A model generated the notes under the pieces. The model was not told the origin of the DNA, did no database searches, and saw only the letters and a list, made by a program, of their open reading frames with translations. 64,000 nt of DNA, from assembly GCA_041940425.1 (NCBI GenBank), contig JBGTSF010000013.1, forward strand, positions 12,817 through 76,816. Reading direction: 5' to 3'. A program made the translations under genes and the position numbers. The stretch comes from DATHTS01 sp041940425. Its GTDB lineage: Bacteria > Acidobacteriota > Blastocatellia > Pyrinomonadales > Pyrinomonadaceae. Positions 1 to 8,614 of this stretch are shown piece after piece (within the stretch, counting starts at the first letter, position 1; every line of letters starts with the position of its first letter).

Positions 1-628
1 GATGGCGGCGGCGATCGGCGCGGGTCTTCCGATCACCGAACCCCACGGCAACATGGTCGTGGACATCGGCGGCGGCACGACCGACATCGCCGTTATCTCT
101 CTTTCGGGCATCGTCTATTCGCGCGCCGTGCGCGTTGCCGGAAACGAGATGGACGAATCCATCACGCAGTATATAAAACGCAAATACAATCTGCTGATCG
201 GCGAACGAACGGCGGAAGCGATCAAGATCGCGCTCGGTTCGGCGTTTCCGCTCGACGAATCGCTTTCGATGGACGTGCGCGGACGAAACCTGATCGAAGG
301 AATTCCCAAAACGATTACCATCACCGACGAAGAAATCCGCGAAGCTCTGTCCGATGCGGTGGCGACAATTATCAACGCCGTCCGCGTCGCGCTTGAAAGA
401 ACGCCGCCCGAGCTTTCCGCCGATATTGTCGAACGCGGAATCGTTCTGACGGGCGGCGGCGCACTTCTGAAAAATCTCGATAAGCGTCTGACGATTGAAA
501 CCGGTCTGCCGGTCGTCATTGCCGACGATCCCCTGTCGTCGGTCGTCCTGGGAACCGGAAAAATGCTTTCCGATATCGAACTTCTCAAGCGCGTCAGATG
601 GGACAATTCATTGATGGCAGGAAGTTAA
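1..628 (+). CDS. mreB: Rod-shape actin homologue MreB, C-terminal part (5' truncated by window edge)
   Basis: C-terminal ~208 residues of MreB, the bacterial actin that polymerises under the inner membrane and guides the elongation machinery. Visible signatures are the phosphate-2 motif DIGGGTTDIAV near the start of the visible part and the adenosine motif LTGGGALLKNLD about 60 residues before the end. Full MreB is about 340-350 aa, so roughly 140 N-terminal residues lie outside the window; the ATG at position 2 is an internal Met, not the start. It heads the mreBCD-mrdA-rodA-PBP1A cluster, all on the + strand. A hairpin of 7-bp words begins 3 nt after the stop. Confidence 0.95.
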   Translation, partial: MAAAIGAGLPITEPHGNMVVDIGGGTTDIAVISLSGIVYSRAVRVAGNEMDESITQYIKRKYNLLIGERTAEAIKIALGSAFPLDESLSMDVRGRNLIEGIPKTITITDEEIREALSDAVATIINAVRVALERTPPELSADIVERGIVLTGGGALLKNLDKRLTIETGLPVVIADDPLSSVVLGTGKMLSDIELLKRVRWDNSLMAGS

Positions 629-630
629 TG

Positions 631-712
631 GAAGGATAAAGGATGAAGGATGAAGGATAAAAAATTAAAGAAACAAATAACTTTATCCTTTATCCTTCAT
701 CCTTTATCCTTT
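631..712. repeat. Heptamer-array hairpin, mreB-mreC junction
   Basis: Left arm 631-662 is a run of AAGGATR words (four units, 7-bp period). Right arm 681-712 is its reverse complement, also a word array. The spacer is 19 nt. It fills almost the whole gap between mreB and mreC, ends 8 nt before the mreC ATG, and has no terminator-type T tract. The same word type (GGATGA) builds the arms around the four-helix-bundle gene at 8137-8625. Confidence 0.9.
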
Positions 713-719
713 AAAATCT

Positions 720-1616
720 ATGGCTGAACGAAGTCAAAAAGATGTCTGGCGATTAACGCCGTGGCTGGCGGTTGCACTGCTTTTGGGCAATTTCGTTTTG
801 ATGGCGTTTGATGCCCGCGATTCGATGAGCGGGCAGAGAATGGTGCGCGTCTGGTCGCAGACCGTCGCGCATTTCGTGCAGGCTCCGGTAACGACCGTAA
901 CTTCGGGCGTAACAAATTTCTTCCAGTCATTTGTAACTTTGAGAAGCGCGCAGGACGAAAACGACGAATTAAAACAGCGCATTCAGGAACTCGAAGTCGA
1001 GGTCAAACAGAAAGAAGATTTGGCATCGGAAAACGAGCGTTTGAAAAGAATGCTCGATCTGAAAGAGCAGTCGAGCTACAAAGTTTTGACGGCGAGCGTC
1101 ATCGGGCGCGACGCTTCGGCGTGGTTCGATTCTTCGATCATCAATCGCGGCAGTCTCGATGGTGTAGAATTAAATATGCCGGTAGTTGCCGACGGCGGAA
1201 TTGTCGGGCGCGTAACGGCGGTCAGCCCTCTGACGGCGCAGATTGATTTGATCACGAGAAACAAATCCGGTCTGGGCGGAGTTGTCGGCGAAGTCGGCGC
1301 GTCAAATGCGCTCGGCGTGGTCAGCGGAACGAGCAAAAAAGACCTTCTCGAAATGCGCTACGTTCCGGGAAGCGTCGAGATCAAAGTCGGCGACACGGTT
1401 TACACGAGCGGGCAGGACGGAATTTTTCCGGCAGGACTCAAGATCGGCGAGATCGTCGAGGTCGTTTCCGGTTCGACGACCACGCCGCACCAGATTTTGA
1501 TCAAACCGGGCGCGCGGCTCGATTCGATGCAGGAGGTCGCCGTTCTGCTTTACGAAGCGCCGCCGCGACCGAAATACGAAACGACTCTGCCGAATGCGGT
1601 TAAAGAAGGAAAGTAG
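720..1616 (+). CDS. mreC: Rod-shape-determining protein MreC
   Basis: 298 aa, usual length for MreC. One membrane anchor (about residues 13-33, WLAVALLLGNFVLMAF) is followed by a coiled coil (about 75-118, rich in E/K/L) and a periplasmic beta domain, typical of MreC. The protein sits in the inner membrane and links MreB to PBP2/RodA through its periplasmic part. No Shine-Dalgarno is visible: the start follows a repeat hairpin by only a few bases, so translation may depend on that structure or on coupling. The last codon and stop overlap the left arm of the next hairpin. Confidence 0.93.
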   Translation: MAERSQKDVWRLTPWLAVALLLGNFVLMAFDARDSMSGQRMVRVWSQTVAHFVQAPVTTVTSGVTNFFQSFVTLRSAQDENDELKQRIQELEVEVKQKEDLASENERLKRMLDLKEQSSYKVLTASVIGRDASAWFDSSIINRGSLDGVELNMPVVADGGIVGRVTAVSPLTAQIDLITRNKSGLGGVVGEVGASNALGVVSGTSKKDLLEMRYVPGSVEIKVGDTVYTSGQDGIFPAGLKIGEIVEVVSGSTTTPHQILIKPGARLDSMQEVAVLLYEAPPRPKYETTLPNAVKEGK

Positions 1617-1716
1617 GCAGCAGCAGTAGGCGGTAGGCAGTAAAAAGATTGAATTTGAAAATTCAACTTGAAAAGTAAATTTCTAACTGCCTACTGCCAA
1701 GTGCCGCTGCCTACTG
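1613..1716. repeat. Heptamer-array hairpin, mreC-mreD junction
   Basis: Left arm 1613-1642 contains repeated GTAGGCA/GTAGGCG words and starts on the mreC stop codon. Right arm 1686-1716 is the imperfect reverse complement (GCCTACT words). A small inner palindrome (TTGAATTTGAAAATTCAA) occupies the loop. TAGGCAG words recur in single arrays at 30813 and 36175. Confidence 0.85.
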
Positions 1717-1723
1717 GAAAACG

Positions 1724-2278
1724 ATGGAACAAGCAAAACTTACAATCGCTTTAATCATTGCTATTTTGCTTCAGTGGACGCTTCGCAATGTCGCCGAGCC
1801 GTTCGCGTTTATTGATTTTCCTCTGATCATCGTCGTTTACGCCGCGCTCCAGCAGAGAAATTCGATCCGCGCGCTTTTGTTCGGGGCGATCGCCGGTCTT
1901 TCGGTTGACGCTCTGAGCGGCGGTCTTCTGGGCGCGAACGGTTTCTCTAAAACATTGATCGCATACATGGTTTCCGAGATCACGCGGCGGGTCTATGTTG
2001 ACAACCTTTTACTCCGCATTCCCATCATAGCCGGTGCTTGTTTGCTCGACGATCTTATATATTACGGGATGCACAGACTTTTCGGACAGGATCCGAGTGT
2101 CAATCCGATCATAATGATGGCTTACACGCTGATCGGAACGACTATCGCCGGAACGATTACTTATATAATTTTGGAAAGACTGAAATCCGACAGCCTGCGC
2201 AGAAGAAGACGCGATTTCTTTCCGCAGCGTCAGCGGCGGCAGACACGGCGGCGAAATCCGATACGTTTGGGAAAGTGA
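1724..2278 (+). CDS. mreD: Rod-shape-determining protein MreD
   Basis: 184 aa, very hydrophobic, with about five membrane segments (for example LTIALIIAILLQW at the start and a long one near 128-148), as expected for MreD, the small integral membrane partner of MreC in the elongasome. The C-terminal ~25 residues are an Arg/Gln-rich basic tail, and the last codons run into the left arm of the following inverted repeat, so the extreme C terminus may be repeat-derived. Assigned from topology, length and position rather than a sharp motif. Confidence 0.85.
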   Translation: MEQAKLTIALIIAILLQWTLRNVAEPFAFIDFPLIIVVYAALQQRNSIRALLFGAIAGLSVDALSGGLLGANGFSKTLIAYMVSEITRRVYVDNLLLRIPIIAGACLLDDLIYYGMHRLFGQDPSVNPIIMMAYTLIGTTIAGTITYIILERLKSDSLRRRRRDFFPQRQRRQTRRRNPIRLGK

Positions 2279-2386
2279 AAAAGTCGAAAAATTTTGTGAT
2301 TTATTTAGATGTTGTTCAGCCCGAAATTATAAAATTTATCGTTTGCGAACAGAGTGAGAAACTTTTTTACTTTTCCACTTTTTCAC
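2272..2386. repeat. Inverted array hairpin (8-bp words), mreD-mrdA junction
   Basis: Left arm 2272-2292 carries GTGAAAAA/GTCGAAAA words and overlaps the mreD stop. Right arm 2362-2386 carries the reverse complement (TTTTTCAC, TTTTCCAC, TTTTTTAC). The loop is about 69 nt. Word length here is nearer 8 than 7. The mrdA ATG follows 12 nt after the right arm without a clear ribosome-binding site. Confidence 0.7.
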
Positions 2387-2397
2387 CTTAAAGATTT

Positions 2398-4299
2398 ATG
2401 AAGTTTCAGGATTATTCACAGAATCTGCCAATCAGGATCGGCGTAATACACGCGCTGGCGTTTATCCTTTTGACCGTTCTCGGCGTTCGTCTTTATTATC
2501 TGCAGGTAATGAAAGGCGAATATTACGCCGAACGCGCCGAAAATCAGCGCGTTCGCCTGATTCCTATCCCTGCGCCGCGCGGGGCGATTCTTGACCGCAA
2601 CGGCAAACTGCTTGTAGATTCGCGCCCGACTTACAACGTAACCCTTGCCAACGAACCTCTGAAAAAAATCAACGTCCGCGAACGAGTTGACGATTATGCG
2701 GAAGGCTTAAATATGGAGCCGCGCTTTGTCAACGAGCGTCTGGACTACATCAAAGCGCAGCCCGGTTTTGAAACGATGGTTTTAAAAGAAAACGCTTCGA
2801 TCCAGGACATTACATGGGTCGAGTCGCATTCTCTCGAATTTCCCGAACTCCGCATCGAGATTCAGCCGCAGAGATTTTACCCGCTCGGCAAAACTCTGGC
2901 GCACGTTCTCGGTTATGTCGGCGAGATCAGCCCGAAACAGCTCGAAAAAGAGGAATATATTTCAAAAGGCTACAAGGCGGGCGACATTATCGGCAAAGGC
3001 GGTCTTGAGCAATACTACGACGAATTTCTGCGCGGGCGCGACGGTTACCGCAAGGTCATCGTGGACAGCCGCGGGCGCATTCAGACGGAAGTCGGGCGCG
3101 TCGAACCGCAGAGCGGACAAGACCTCGTAATAACAATTGATCTCGATCTGCAATTGGCGGCGGAAGCGCAGATCGAAGCGACGCCGACTAAGCGCGGCAC
3201 GATCATCTCGATGGATCCGCGCAACGGCGAAGTGTTTGTAATGGCGTCTCTGCCGTCGTTCGATCCGAATATTTTCGTGCAGGGAAGCTCGACGACCGAG
3301 GGACGCAAACAGATCGCGGCTTACTGGCAGGACGAATCGAGACCGCTTTACAACCGCGCGATTCAGGGACGCTATCCGCCCGGTTCGACGTGGAAAATTC
3401 CCGAATCGGTTGCAGGGCTTCAGCAGGGCGTTATAACGGTCAAAGATTCCAATCTAGCGTGCGGCGGCGGTATCACCATCGGCAACAAATTCACGCGCTG
3501 TATGGGCAATCACGGCTCGCCGCCTCTAAGCTACGCAATTACGAAATCGTGCGACGGTTATTATTACCGGCTCGGTTTGAAAATGGGAATTGAAGGTTTG
3601 ACCGAAATGGTCGAAACATTCGAGTATGACAAGCGTTCCGGCGTTGACCTGCCGAATGAAAAGATCAGTCAAACTCCGAAAAGCTGGCGCGCTTCGGTCG
3701 AAAAACGCGAAGGACGCTGGAGCGACATCCGCACCGTCTATGCTTCGATCGGACAGGATACGGTCGTCGTTACACCGATCTCGATGCTTCGCGCCGTTTC
3801 CGCTATCGGCGTGGACGGCAAGATGGTTACGCCGCATTTCTTGAAGGAATTTAGACCGATCGGCGCGATCGGCGAGGAAAATTCGATGAATTACATTCCG
3901 CCGCGCGAAGGATTTACTTACCAGTATTCCGAAGGGAAGATAATCAAGATGACGCCCGAACAGGAAAAAGTCATTCTGGAAGGACTCTGGGGCGTGGTCA
4001 ATGCCGGCGGAACGGGCGCGAGAATTAGAATAGAAGGGTTTGAGATCGCCGGAAAAACCGGCACGGCGCAGGTCGCCGAACTCGGTAAAGATGTCGGCGC
4101 GAACAAAGACCACGCGTGGTTTGTCAGCTTCGCACCGGCGTATGAGCCGGAAATCGCCGTCATCGCTTTGATCGAAAACGTCGGTTTCGGCGGAAGTTTC
4201 GCCGCGCCCGCCGTGAGAGGAGTTTACGACGAATATTTGATCAAGAAAGGCTTTATGCCGCCCGCTGAAAAGCAAACAGCAACGGGTAACGAAAATTAG
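2398..4299 (+). CDS. mrdA: Penicillin-binding protein 2, elongation transpeptidase
   Basis: 633 aa class B PBP (PBP2), the DD-transpeptidase of cell elongation. An N-terminal membrane anchor (about residues 18-36) is followed by the PBP dimerisation/pedestal domain (around 55-230) and the transpeptidase domain. The active-site motifs are all present: STWK with Ser330, SCD at 384 (the SxN position), and KTGT at 553. Length and catalytic Ser position match E. coli PBP2. It works with RodA, encoded 16 nt downstream. No obvious Shine-Dalgarno precedes the ATG. Confidence 0.95.
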   Translation: MKFQDYSQNLPIRIGVIHALAFILLTVLGVRLYYLQVMKGEYYAERAENQRVRLIPIPAPRGAILDRNGKLLVDSRPTYNVTLANEPLKKINVRERVDDYAEGLNMEPRFVNERLDYIKAQPGFETMVLKENASIQDITWVESHSLEFPELRIEIQPQRFYPLGKTLAHVLGYVGEISPKQLEKEEYISKGYKAGDIIGKGGLEQYYDEFLRGRDGYRKVIVDSRGRIQTEVGRVEPQSGQDLVITIDLDLQLAAEAQIEATPTKRGTIISMDPRNGEVFVMASLPSFDPNIFVQGSSTTEGRKQIAAYWQDESRPLYNRAIQGRYPPGSTWKIPESVAGLQQGVITVKDSNLACGGGITIGNKFTRCMGNHGSPPLSYAITKSCDGYYYRLGLKMGIEGLTEMVETFEYDKRSGVDLPNEKISQTPKSWRASVEKREGRWSDIRTVYASIGQDTVVVTPISMLRAVSAIGVDGKMVTPHFLKEFRPIGAIGEENSMNYIPPREGFTYQYSEGKIIKMTPEQEKVILEGLWGVVNAGGTGARIRIEGFEIAGKTGTAQVAELGKDVGANKDHAWFVSFAPAYEPEIAVIALIENVGFGGSFAAPAVRGVYDEYLIKKGFMPPAEKQTATGNEN

Positions 4300-4315
4300 T
4301 TTTAAGTAACGAAAA

Positions 4316-5437
4316 ATGGTCGCAGTTTTAGAAAGAAGAAGTCTGAGAGATTTTGATTGGTTGATCGCGGTTCTGGCAGTCGCCATTGTCGGTTTCGGCG
4401 TCTGGCAGATTTACAACGCCCAGCCGTATGAAAGCTATTGGTCGAAACAGATCATCGGTTTGTTTATCGCGCTGGTCGCTTTTACGGTCGTCGCCGCGAG
4501 CGATTATCGCCGGATCGTCGAAGCCGCGCCGGTTTTCTATGCGATCGGATTGATCTTGCTGATTTTGGTTTTGATTCCGGGTATCGGGATGAAGATCAAC
4601 GGTCAGCAGGCGTGGATCAAAGTTCCGGTCGTCGGACAATTTCAGCCTTCGGAATTCGTCAAAATTCCGGTCGTTTTGATGCTGGCGAAATACTTCGGCG
4701 CGAAAAAGGGCGGAACATTAAAATTTAAAGAATTTCTTGTCGGCTGCGCTATCTTAGCCGCGCCCGTCGCTTTGATCATGCTCGAACCCGACGCGGGACA
4801 GGCTCTGACGTATTTTCCGCTTTTAGCAGTCGCGCTGTTTTTGTCGGGAATCAAGATCAGATACGTCATTGCCTCGCTTCTTTTGGCGGTCGTGCTGGTT
4901 CCGGCGGCATATTGGGTCGGAGTCGAAACCGGAAAGATCAAGGATTACCAAAGACAAAGAATCGAAGTCATCATTGATCCCGAATCCGCCGACCCGCGCG
5001 GCTACGGTTATCATACCGTCCAATCAATGATCACGGTCGGCAAAGGAAATCTGACGGGCATCAAGGGCGACACTGAAACCTCGCAGAGCGCGCTCAAATT
5101 TCTACCCGAACCGCACACGGATTTTATTTTTGCGGTAACGGCGGAAAACACGGGCTTTGTCGGCTGTATCTCGCTGCTTCTGGCTTACGCGCTTCTGCTT
5201 TCGCGTTTGATCGCCGGTGCGCGGCAGGCGCCCGACAAAGCGGGAATGATCGTCATTATGGCGATCGTCGGCGGGATGGCGTTTCAGATCTTTATTAATG
5301 TCGGGATGGTTTTGGGCTTTCTGCCCGTCATCGGCGTTCCGCTTCCTCTGATGAGCGCGGGACTTTCAGCCATCCTTTCGACGTTCATCGCCATCGGATT
5401 CGTCATTAGCGTAAAAATGCGGAGATTTGTAAATTAG
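4316..5437 (+). CDS. rodA: SEDS glycosyltransferase RodA
   Basis: 373 aa polytopic SEDS-family protein with about ten membrane helices. RodA polymerises glycan strands from lipid II and pairs with PBP2. Recognisable stretches are GQQAWIKVPVVGQFQPSEFVK in the middle, the EPHTDFIFAVTAEN loop, and GVPLPLMSAGLSA near the C terminus, all typical SEDS signatures. It directly follows mrdA, as in most bacteria. The stop codon overlaps the left arm of the next hairpin. Confidence 0.95.
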   Translation: MVAVLERRSLRDFDWLIAVLAVAIVGFGVWQIYNAQPYESYWSKQIIGLFIALVAFTVVAASDYRRIVEAAPVFYAIGLILLILVLIPGIGMKINGQQAWIKVPVVGQFQPSEFVKIPVVLMLAKYFGAKKGGTLKFKEFLVGCAILAAPVALIMLEPDAGQALTYFPLLAVALFLSGIKIRYVIASLLLAVVLVPAAYWVGVETGKIKDYQRQRIEVIIDPESADPRGYGYHTVQSMITVGKGNLTGIKGDTETSQSALKFLPEPHTDFIFAVTAENTGFVGCISLLLAYALLLSRLIAGARQAPDKAGMIVIMAIVGGMAFQIFINVGMVLGFLPVIGVPLPLMSAGLSAILSTFIAIGFVISVKMRRFVN

Positions 5438-5502
5438 ATATTAGATGTCAGATGTCAGATGCTAGTATTTTACTGACATCTGACATCTAATATCTGACAT
5501 CT
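5436..5502. repeat. Heptamer-array hairpin, rodA-PBP1A junction
   Basis: Words are AGATGTC/AGATATT. 5436-5458 is the perfect reverse complement of 5473-5495 (23 bp), and each arm has an extra word outside this core. The rodA stop codon lies in the left arm. The sequence just after the right arm supplies a GGAG ribosome-binding site for PBP1A. Confidence 0.9.
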
Positions 5503-5513
5503 GGAGTTAGTTT

Positions 5514-8135
5514 ATGGCAAGAGAAAAGAAAATAGTCGAACAGGAAATCAAATCGGTCGAGACAAAAGGGAAAGGAAGATTTTGGAAAACCGTGTGGTTT
5601 TTCGTCGCGCTCGTTCTCGCACTTTCGGCGGGCGGTTTGACCGGGATTCTTGGCGCGTATTATTTGAATAATTCGCGGTATGCGACGGAGGTTTCCGCGC
5701 TGGCAACGTATCGCCCGCCGCAGGTAACGAAGATTTACGCCGACGACGGCGAAACCGTTCTGGCGGAATTCGCGCTTGAAAAACGCATTCCGATCAAGGA
5801 AAAAGACATTCCGCAAAATGTCGAAGACGCGCTCATCGCCATCGAAGATTTTCGCTACTACAATCACATCGGCATTGACCCGTATCGAATCGCGGGCGCG
5901 GTTTTCAAAAATATGACGACCGGCAGAACCGAAGGCGCGTCAACGATCACCCAACAGCTTGCCAAAAATCTTTTTCTTTCAAAGGAACAGACCTACACGC
6001 GAAAAGTAAGCGAATGGATGATGGCACTTGAGATCGAACGGCTTTATACCAAGCGGCAGATTCTCGAAATGTATATGAACTATGTCTTTCTCGGCGCAGG
6101 CAGCTATGGTTTTGAAGCCGGCGCGCGGACGTATTTCGGAAAATCGCTCAACGAACTGAATCTCGAAGAAGCCGCACTTTTAGCCGCAATTCCGAAATCG
6201 CCGGAATATTCACCGACGCGCAACCGCGAAAAAGCGAAAGAGCGGCGCAACATCGTGCTTGATCAGATGGCGAAATATTTTCCCGAACGCTATTCGCAAG
6301 CCGAAGTGGATGCCGCCAAAGCCAAAGAAATAAAATTAGCTGACACGGCTTATTATCAATCTCTGCCGAAATCCACGCCGTGGGATTATCCGGTCGAAGA
6401 GATCCGCAAGTATCTCGAAGACAAATACACGACACGCGTCGCGCAGGGCGGTCTGGAAGTTTACACGACGATCAATGTCGAAGCGCAGAAGATCGCCACC
6501 AAAGCGATCCGCGAAGGTCTTCGCCGCTACGACAAAAGTAAAGCGTGGCGTTCGGATTATGAGAATATTCTCGTGGACGAAAACAACGAGCCTCTGACCG
6601 ACGAGAAAGAGATCAAGCGCAAGCTCGAAAGCTACAAACACGCCGATTGGTATGGCGATCAGCACGAGGAAGGCGAATTTATCAAAGGTTTGATAATGAG
6701 CGTCAATCCAACGACCGATACCGCCAAAGTTCGTTTCGGAAATTACACGGCGACCGTAACGAGTAAAGAAATGGGCAGAAGCGGTAAGAAACCGTCTGCC
6801 GAGTTAAAACAGGGTTATTTAGCCGAATTCGAGATCAAAAAAGTTGATAACGAAAACAAAACCGTCGAAGTCGAATTGACGCAATCACCGGAAGTTCAGG
6901 CGGCGATCGTTTCGCTCAATGCGAAAACGGGCGAGATCGTCGCAATGGTCGGCGGCTACGATTATCATTCGAGCAAATTCAACAACGCGACACAGGGACT
7001 TCGTCAAACGGGATCGTGCTACAAACCGTTTATTTACACGGCGGCGGTCGAATGGGGAATGACGCCCGAGATGACCGTTTCCGGCGCGCCGATCAAACGC
7101 GGCGGCTGGCAGCCGCACAATTATGACGGCTCGACCAGCCACGGCAATGTGCCGATGAGCGTCGCGCTCGCCAAATCATACAATCTGGCGGCGGTTCATC
7201 TACTCGAACAGGTCGGCGTCCAGACCGGAGCGCAGATGGTTCGTCGTTTCGGCATCACGAATCCGATGGCGCCGAGCCTGCCGTCCGCGCTCGGGGCGAG
7301 CGAAGCGTCTCTTTTGGAAATGGTTTCCGCCTATTCGGTTTTCCCGAATAAGGGCGTGCGCGTTCAGCCGCATCTGATCCGCAAGGTTTTAGACCGCGAC
7401 GGGAAAGTTCTGGAAGAATGGGACGATAAGACCTACAAAGTAACGAGCGAATACGTCGCCTTAACGATGGTTGATATGATGCGCGGCGTCACCAGCGGCG
7501 GCGGAACGGCGGGCGGCGCGAGTGCCGCCGGACACCAGCTCGCCGGAAAAACCGGAACGGTCAATGACCACACGGACGTTTGGTTTATCGGCTACACGCC
7601 GACCTATGTAACGGGCGTGTGGATGGGAAATCCGAAACGAAAGGAAAATCTCGGACGCGGGATGACGGGCGGCGGCGGCGCGCTCCCGTATTTCAACGAG
7701 TTTATGAACGCCTATATGAAGGACAAGCCGAAGGACAAATTCGAAGAACCGCCGCCGATTCCTTCCGACATCAAATCTCTGATCGAACGGCGCAAACGCG
7801 AGGAACTCGAAAAACTCGAAAAGGCGGAACTCGAAGCGAGAAAGAGCGGCGCGATCTATACGCCGAGCAAGAAATCGGAAACAAATGTGGATGGTTCGGA
7901 ACTTGAACCGACAGATACCACTGCGCCCGACTCAACGAAAACAACGGACGGCGCGACAGATAACAAGCGAGACGGCGCACCGGCAGGCAATCCGACTCCG
8001 CCGAAGCCGGACAACAATCCGCCGAAACAGCAGAACAATCCGACCAATCCTCCGCCCGCGAAGAAACCCGATCCGCCCGCTCAAAATCCGAGCAGTGAAG
8101 GAACAAAGCGTAAGGGCAAAAAAGGCGACGGGTGA
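5514..8135 (+). CDS. Bifunctional penicillin-binding protein 1A (glycosyltransferase/transpeptidase)
   Basis: 873 aa class A PBP. A TM helix lies at about 24-48. The GT51 glycosyltransferase domain follows (about 75-245), with catalytic Glu111 in the IEDFRYYNH motif. The transpeptidase domain contains SCYK (Ser501), SYN (within KSYNLAAVHL) and KTGT (Lys679). The last ~110 residues are a low-complexity Lys/Glu then Pro/Asn/Lys tail, common in class A PBPs and probably extracytoplasmic. A GGAG site lies 8 nt upstream of the ATG. It is the last gene of the elongation cluster, and its stop is 1 nt before the 8137-8625 repeat element. Confidence 0.95.
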   Translation: MAREKKIVEQEIKSVETKGKGRFWKTVWFFVALVLALSAGGLTGILGAYYLNNSRYATEVSALATYRPPQVTKIYADDGETVLAEFALEKRIPIKEKDIPQNVEDALIAIEDFRYYNHIGIDPYRIAGAVFKNMTTGRTEGASTITQQLAKNLFLSKEQTYTRKVSEWMMALEIERLYTKRQILEMYMNYVFLGAGSYGFEAGARTYFGKSLNELNLEEAALLAAIPKSPEYSPTRNREKAKERRNIVLDQMAKYFPERYSQAEVDAAKAKEIKLADTAYYQSLPKSTPWDYPVEEIRKYLEDKYTTRVAQGGLEVYTTINVEAQKIATKAIREGLRRYDKSKAWRSDYENILVDENNEPLTDEKEIKRKLESYKHADWYGDQHEEGEFIKGLIMSVNPTTDTAKVRFGNYTATVTSKEMGRSGKKPSAELKQGYLAEFEIKKVDNENKTVEVELTQSPEVQAAIVSLNAKTGEIVAMVGGYDYHSSKFNNATQGLRQTGSCYKPFIYTAAVEWGMTPEMTVSGAPIKRGGWQPHNYDGSTSHGNVPMSVALAKSYNLAAVHLLEQVGVQTGAQMVRRFGITNPMAPSLPSALGASEASLLEMVSAYSVFPNKGVRVQPHLIRKVLDRDGKVLEEWDDKTYKVTSEYVALTMVDMMRGVTSGGGTAGGASAAGHQLAGKTGTVNDHTDVWFIGYTPTYVTGVWMGNPKRKENLGRGMTGGGGALPYFNEFMNAYMKDKPKDKFEEPPPIPSDIKSLIERRKREELEKLEKAELEARKSGAIYTPSKKSETNVDGSELEPTDTTAPDSTKTTDGATDNKRDGAPAGNPTPPKPDNNPPKQQNNPTNPPPAKKPDPPAQNPSSEGTKRKGKKGDG

Positions 8136-8159
8136 TTTGAGGGATGAAGGATGAGGGAT

Positions 8160-8190
8160 GAGGGATGAATAATTTCGTCCCTCATTTTTT
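8160..8190 (+). terminator. Rho-independent terminator after PBP1A
   Basis: Stem GAGGGA (8160-8165) pairs with TCCCTC (8178-8183) and is followed by a T run. The stem uses the last heptamer of the element's left arm, so this terminator was apparently built partly from repeat sequence. Confidence 0.6.
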
Positions 8191-8604
8191 GTGTCTTGAT
8201 TTTGTTTTTAATGTCATTGTTACGAAAATCGAGATTAGTTCGTTAGTTTCATCGCACAGAGGTTTTAACTTTTTCTCACTGACAAAATTGCCTTCGATTA
8301 GAAGTTCGAGCCAGTATAAACTTTCTTCCAACTCTTGCAGTGCACCTTCTATTTCACTGATAAAGTCGGCATCGGATTTAGCGCGGGTGGCTTCTGAGTA
8401 TTGTGCGCCGGGCGAGGTGCCGGAACGCAGTAATTGATGAGTAATGACATGAACCGCGCCGTGTTTGGGCAAATATTCATAAAGCCGAATGATTCGAAGA
8501 GCATATTGTTTGAGCCGCTTTTTAAGATTTTGCCTCCGAATTTCCTTATCGTTTTCGGAAGTTGAAATTAAATCATCCGACTTTGTATTTTCTTCATCCC
8601 TCAT
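8182..8604 (-). CDS. Four-helix-bundle protein of the S23/IVP type (copy 1)
   Basis: 140 aa. The core (about 28-130) is of the 23S rRNA intervening-sequence protein type: a first helix, then a QLLRSGTSPGAQYSEA turn, then a long helix with EIEGALQELEESLYWLELL, then a C-terminal helix. These small basic or amphipathic proteins are related to ORFs in rRNA intervening sequences and to the Avd accessory proteins of diversity-generating retroelements. The biochemical role is unknown. The ATG and first codons (MRDEE) lie inside the heptamer array; the array offers further ATGs every 7 nt, each in a different frame. It is only distantly similar to copy 2 at 32711. Confidence 0.85.
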   Translation of the reverse strand: MRDEENTKSDDLISTSENDKEIRRQNLKKRLKQYALRIIRLYEYLPKHGAVHVITHQLLRSGTSPGAQYSEATRAKSDADFISEIEGALQELEESLYWLELLIEGNFVSEKKLKPLCDETNELISIFVTMTLKTKSRHKK

Positions 8605-8614
8605 CCCTCATCCT

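Noticed and set aside
2..4. ATG at position 2 as the mreB start
   Set aside because: Would remove the N-terminal third of MreB; the gene clearly begins before the window.
631..712. Array hairpins as ordinary terminators
   Set aside because: Most have no T tract and lie inside an operon whose genes must be co-expressed; only 8160-8190 makes a credible terminator.
3526..4386. 286-aa antisense ORF over mrdA
   Set aside because: Overlaps the PBP2 transpeptidase domain; composition of a shadow frame and no motif.
8182..8604. Diversity-generating retroelement (four-helix-bundle as Avd)
   Set aside because: No reverse transcriptase, template repeat or variable repeat is present near either four-helix-bundle gene.
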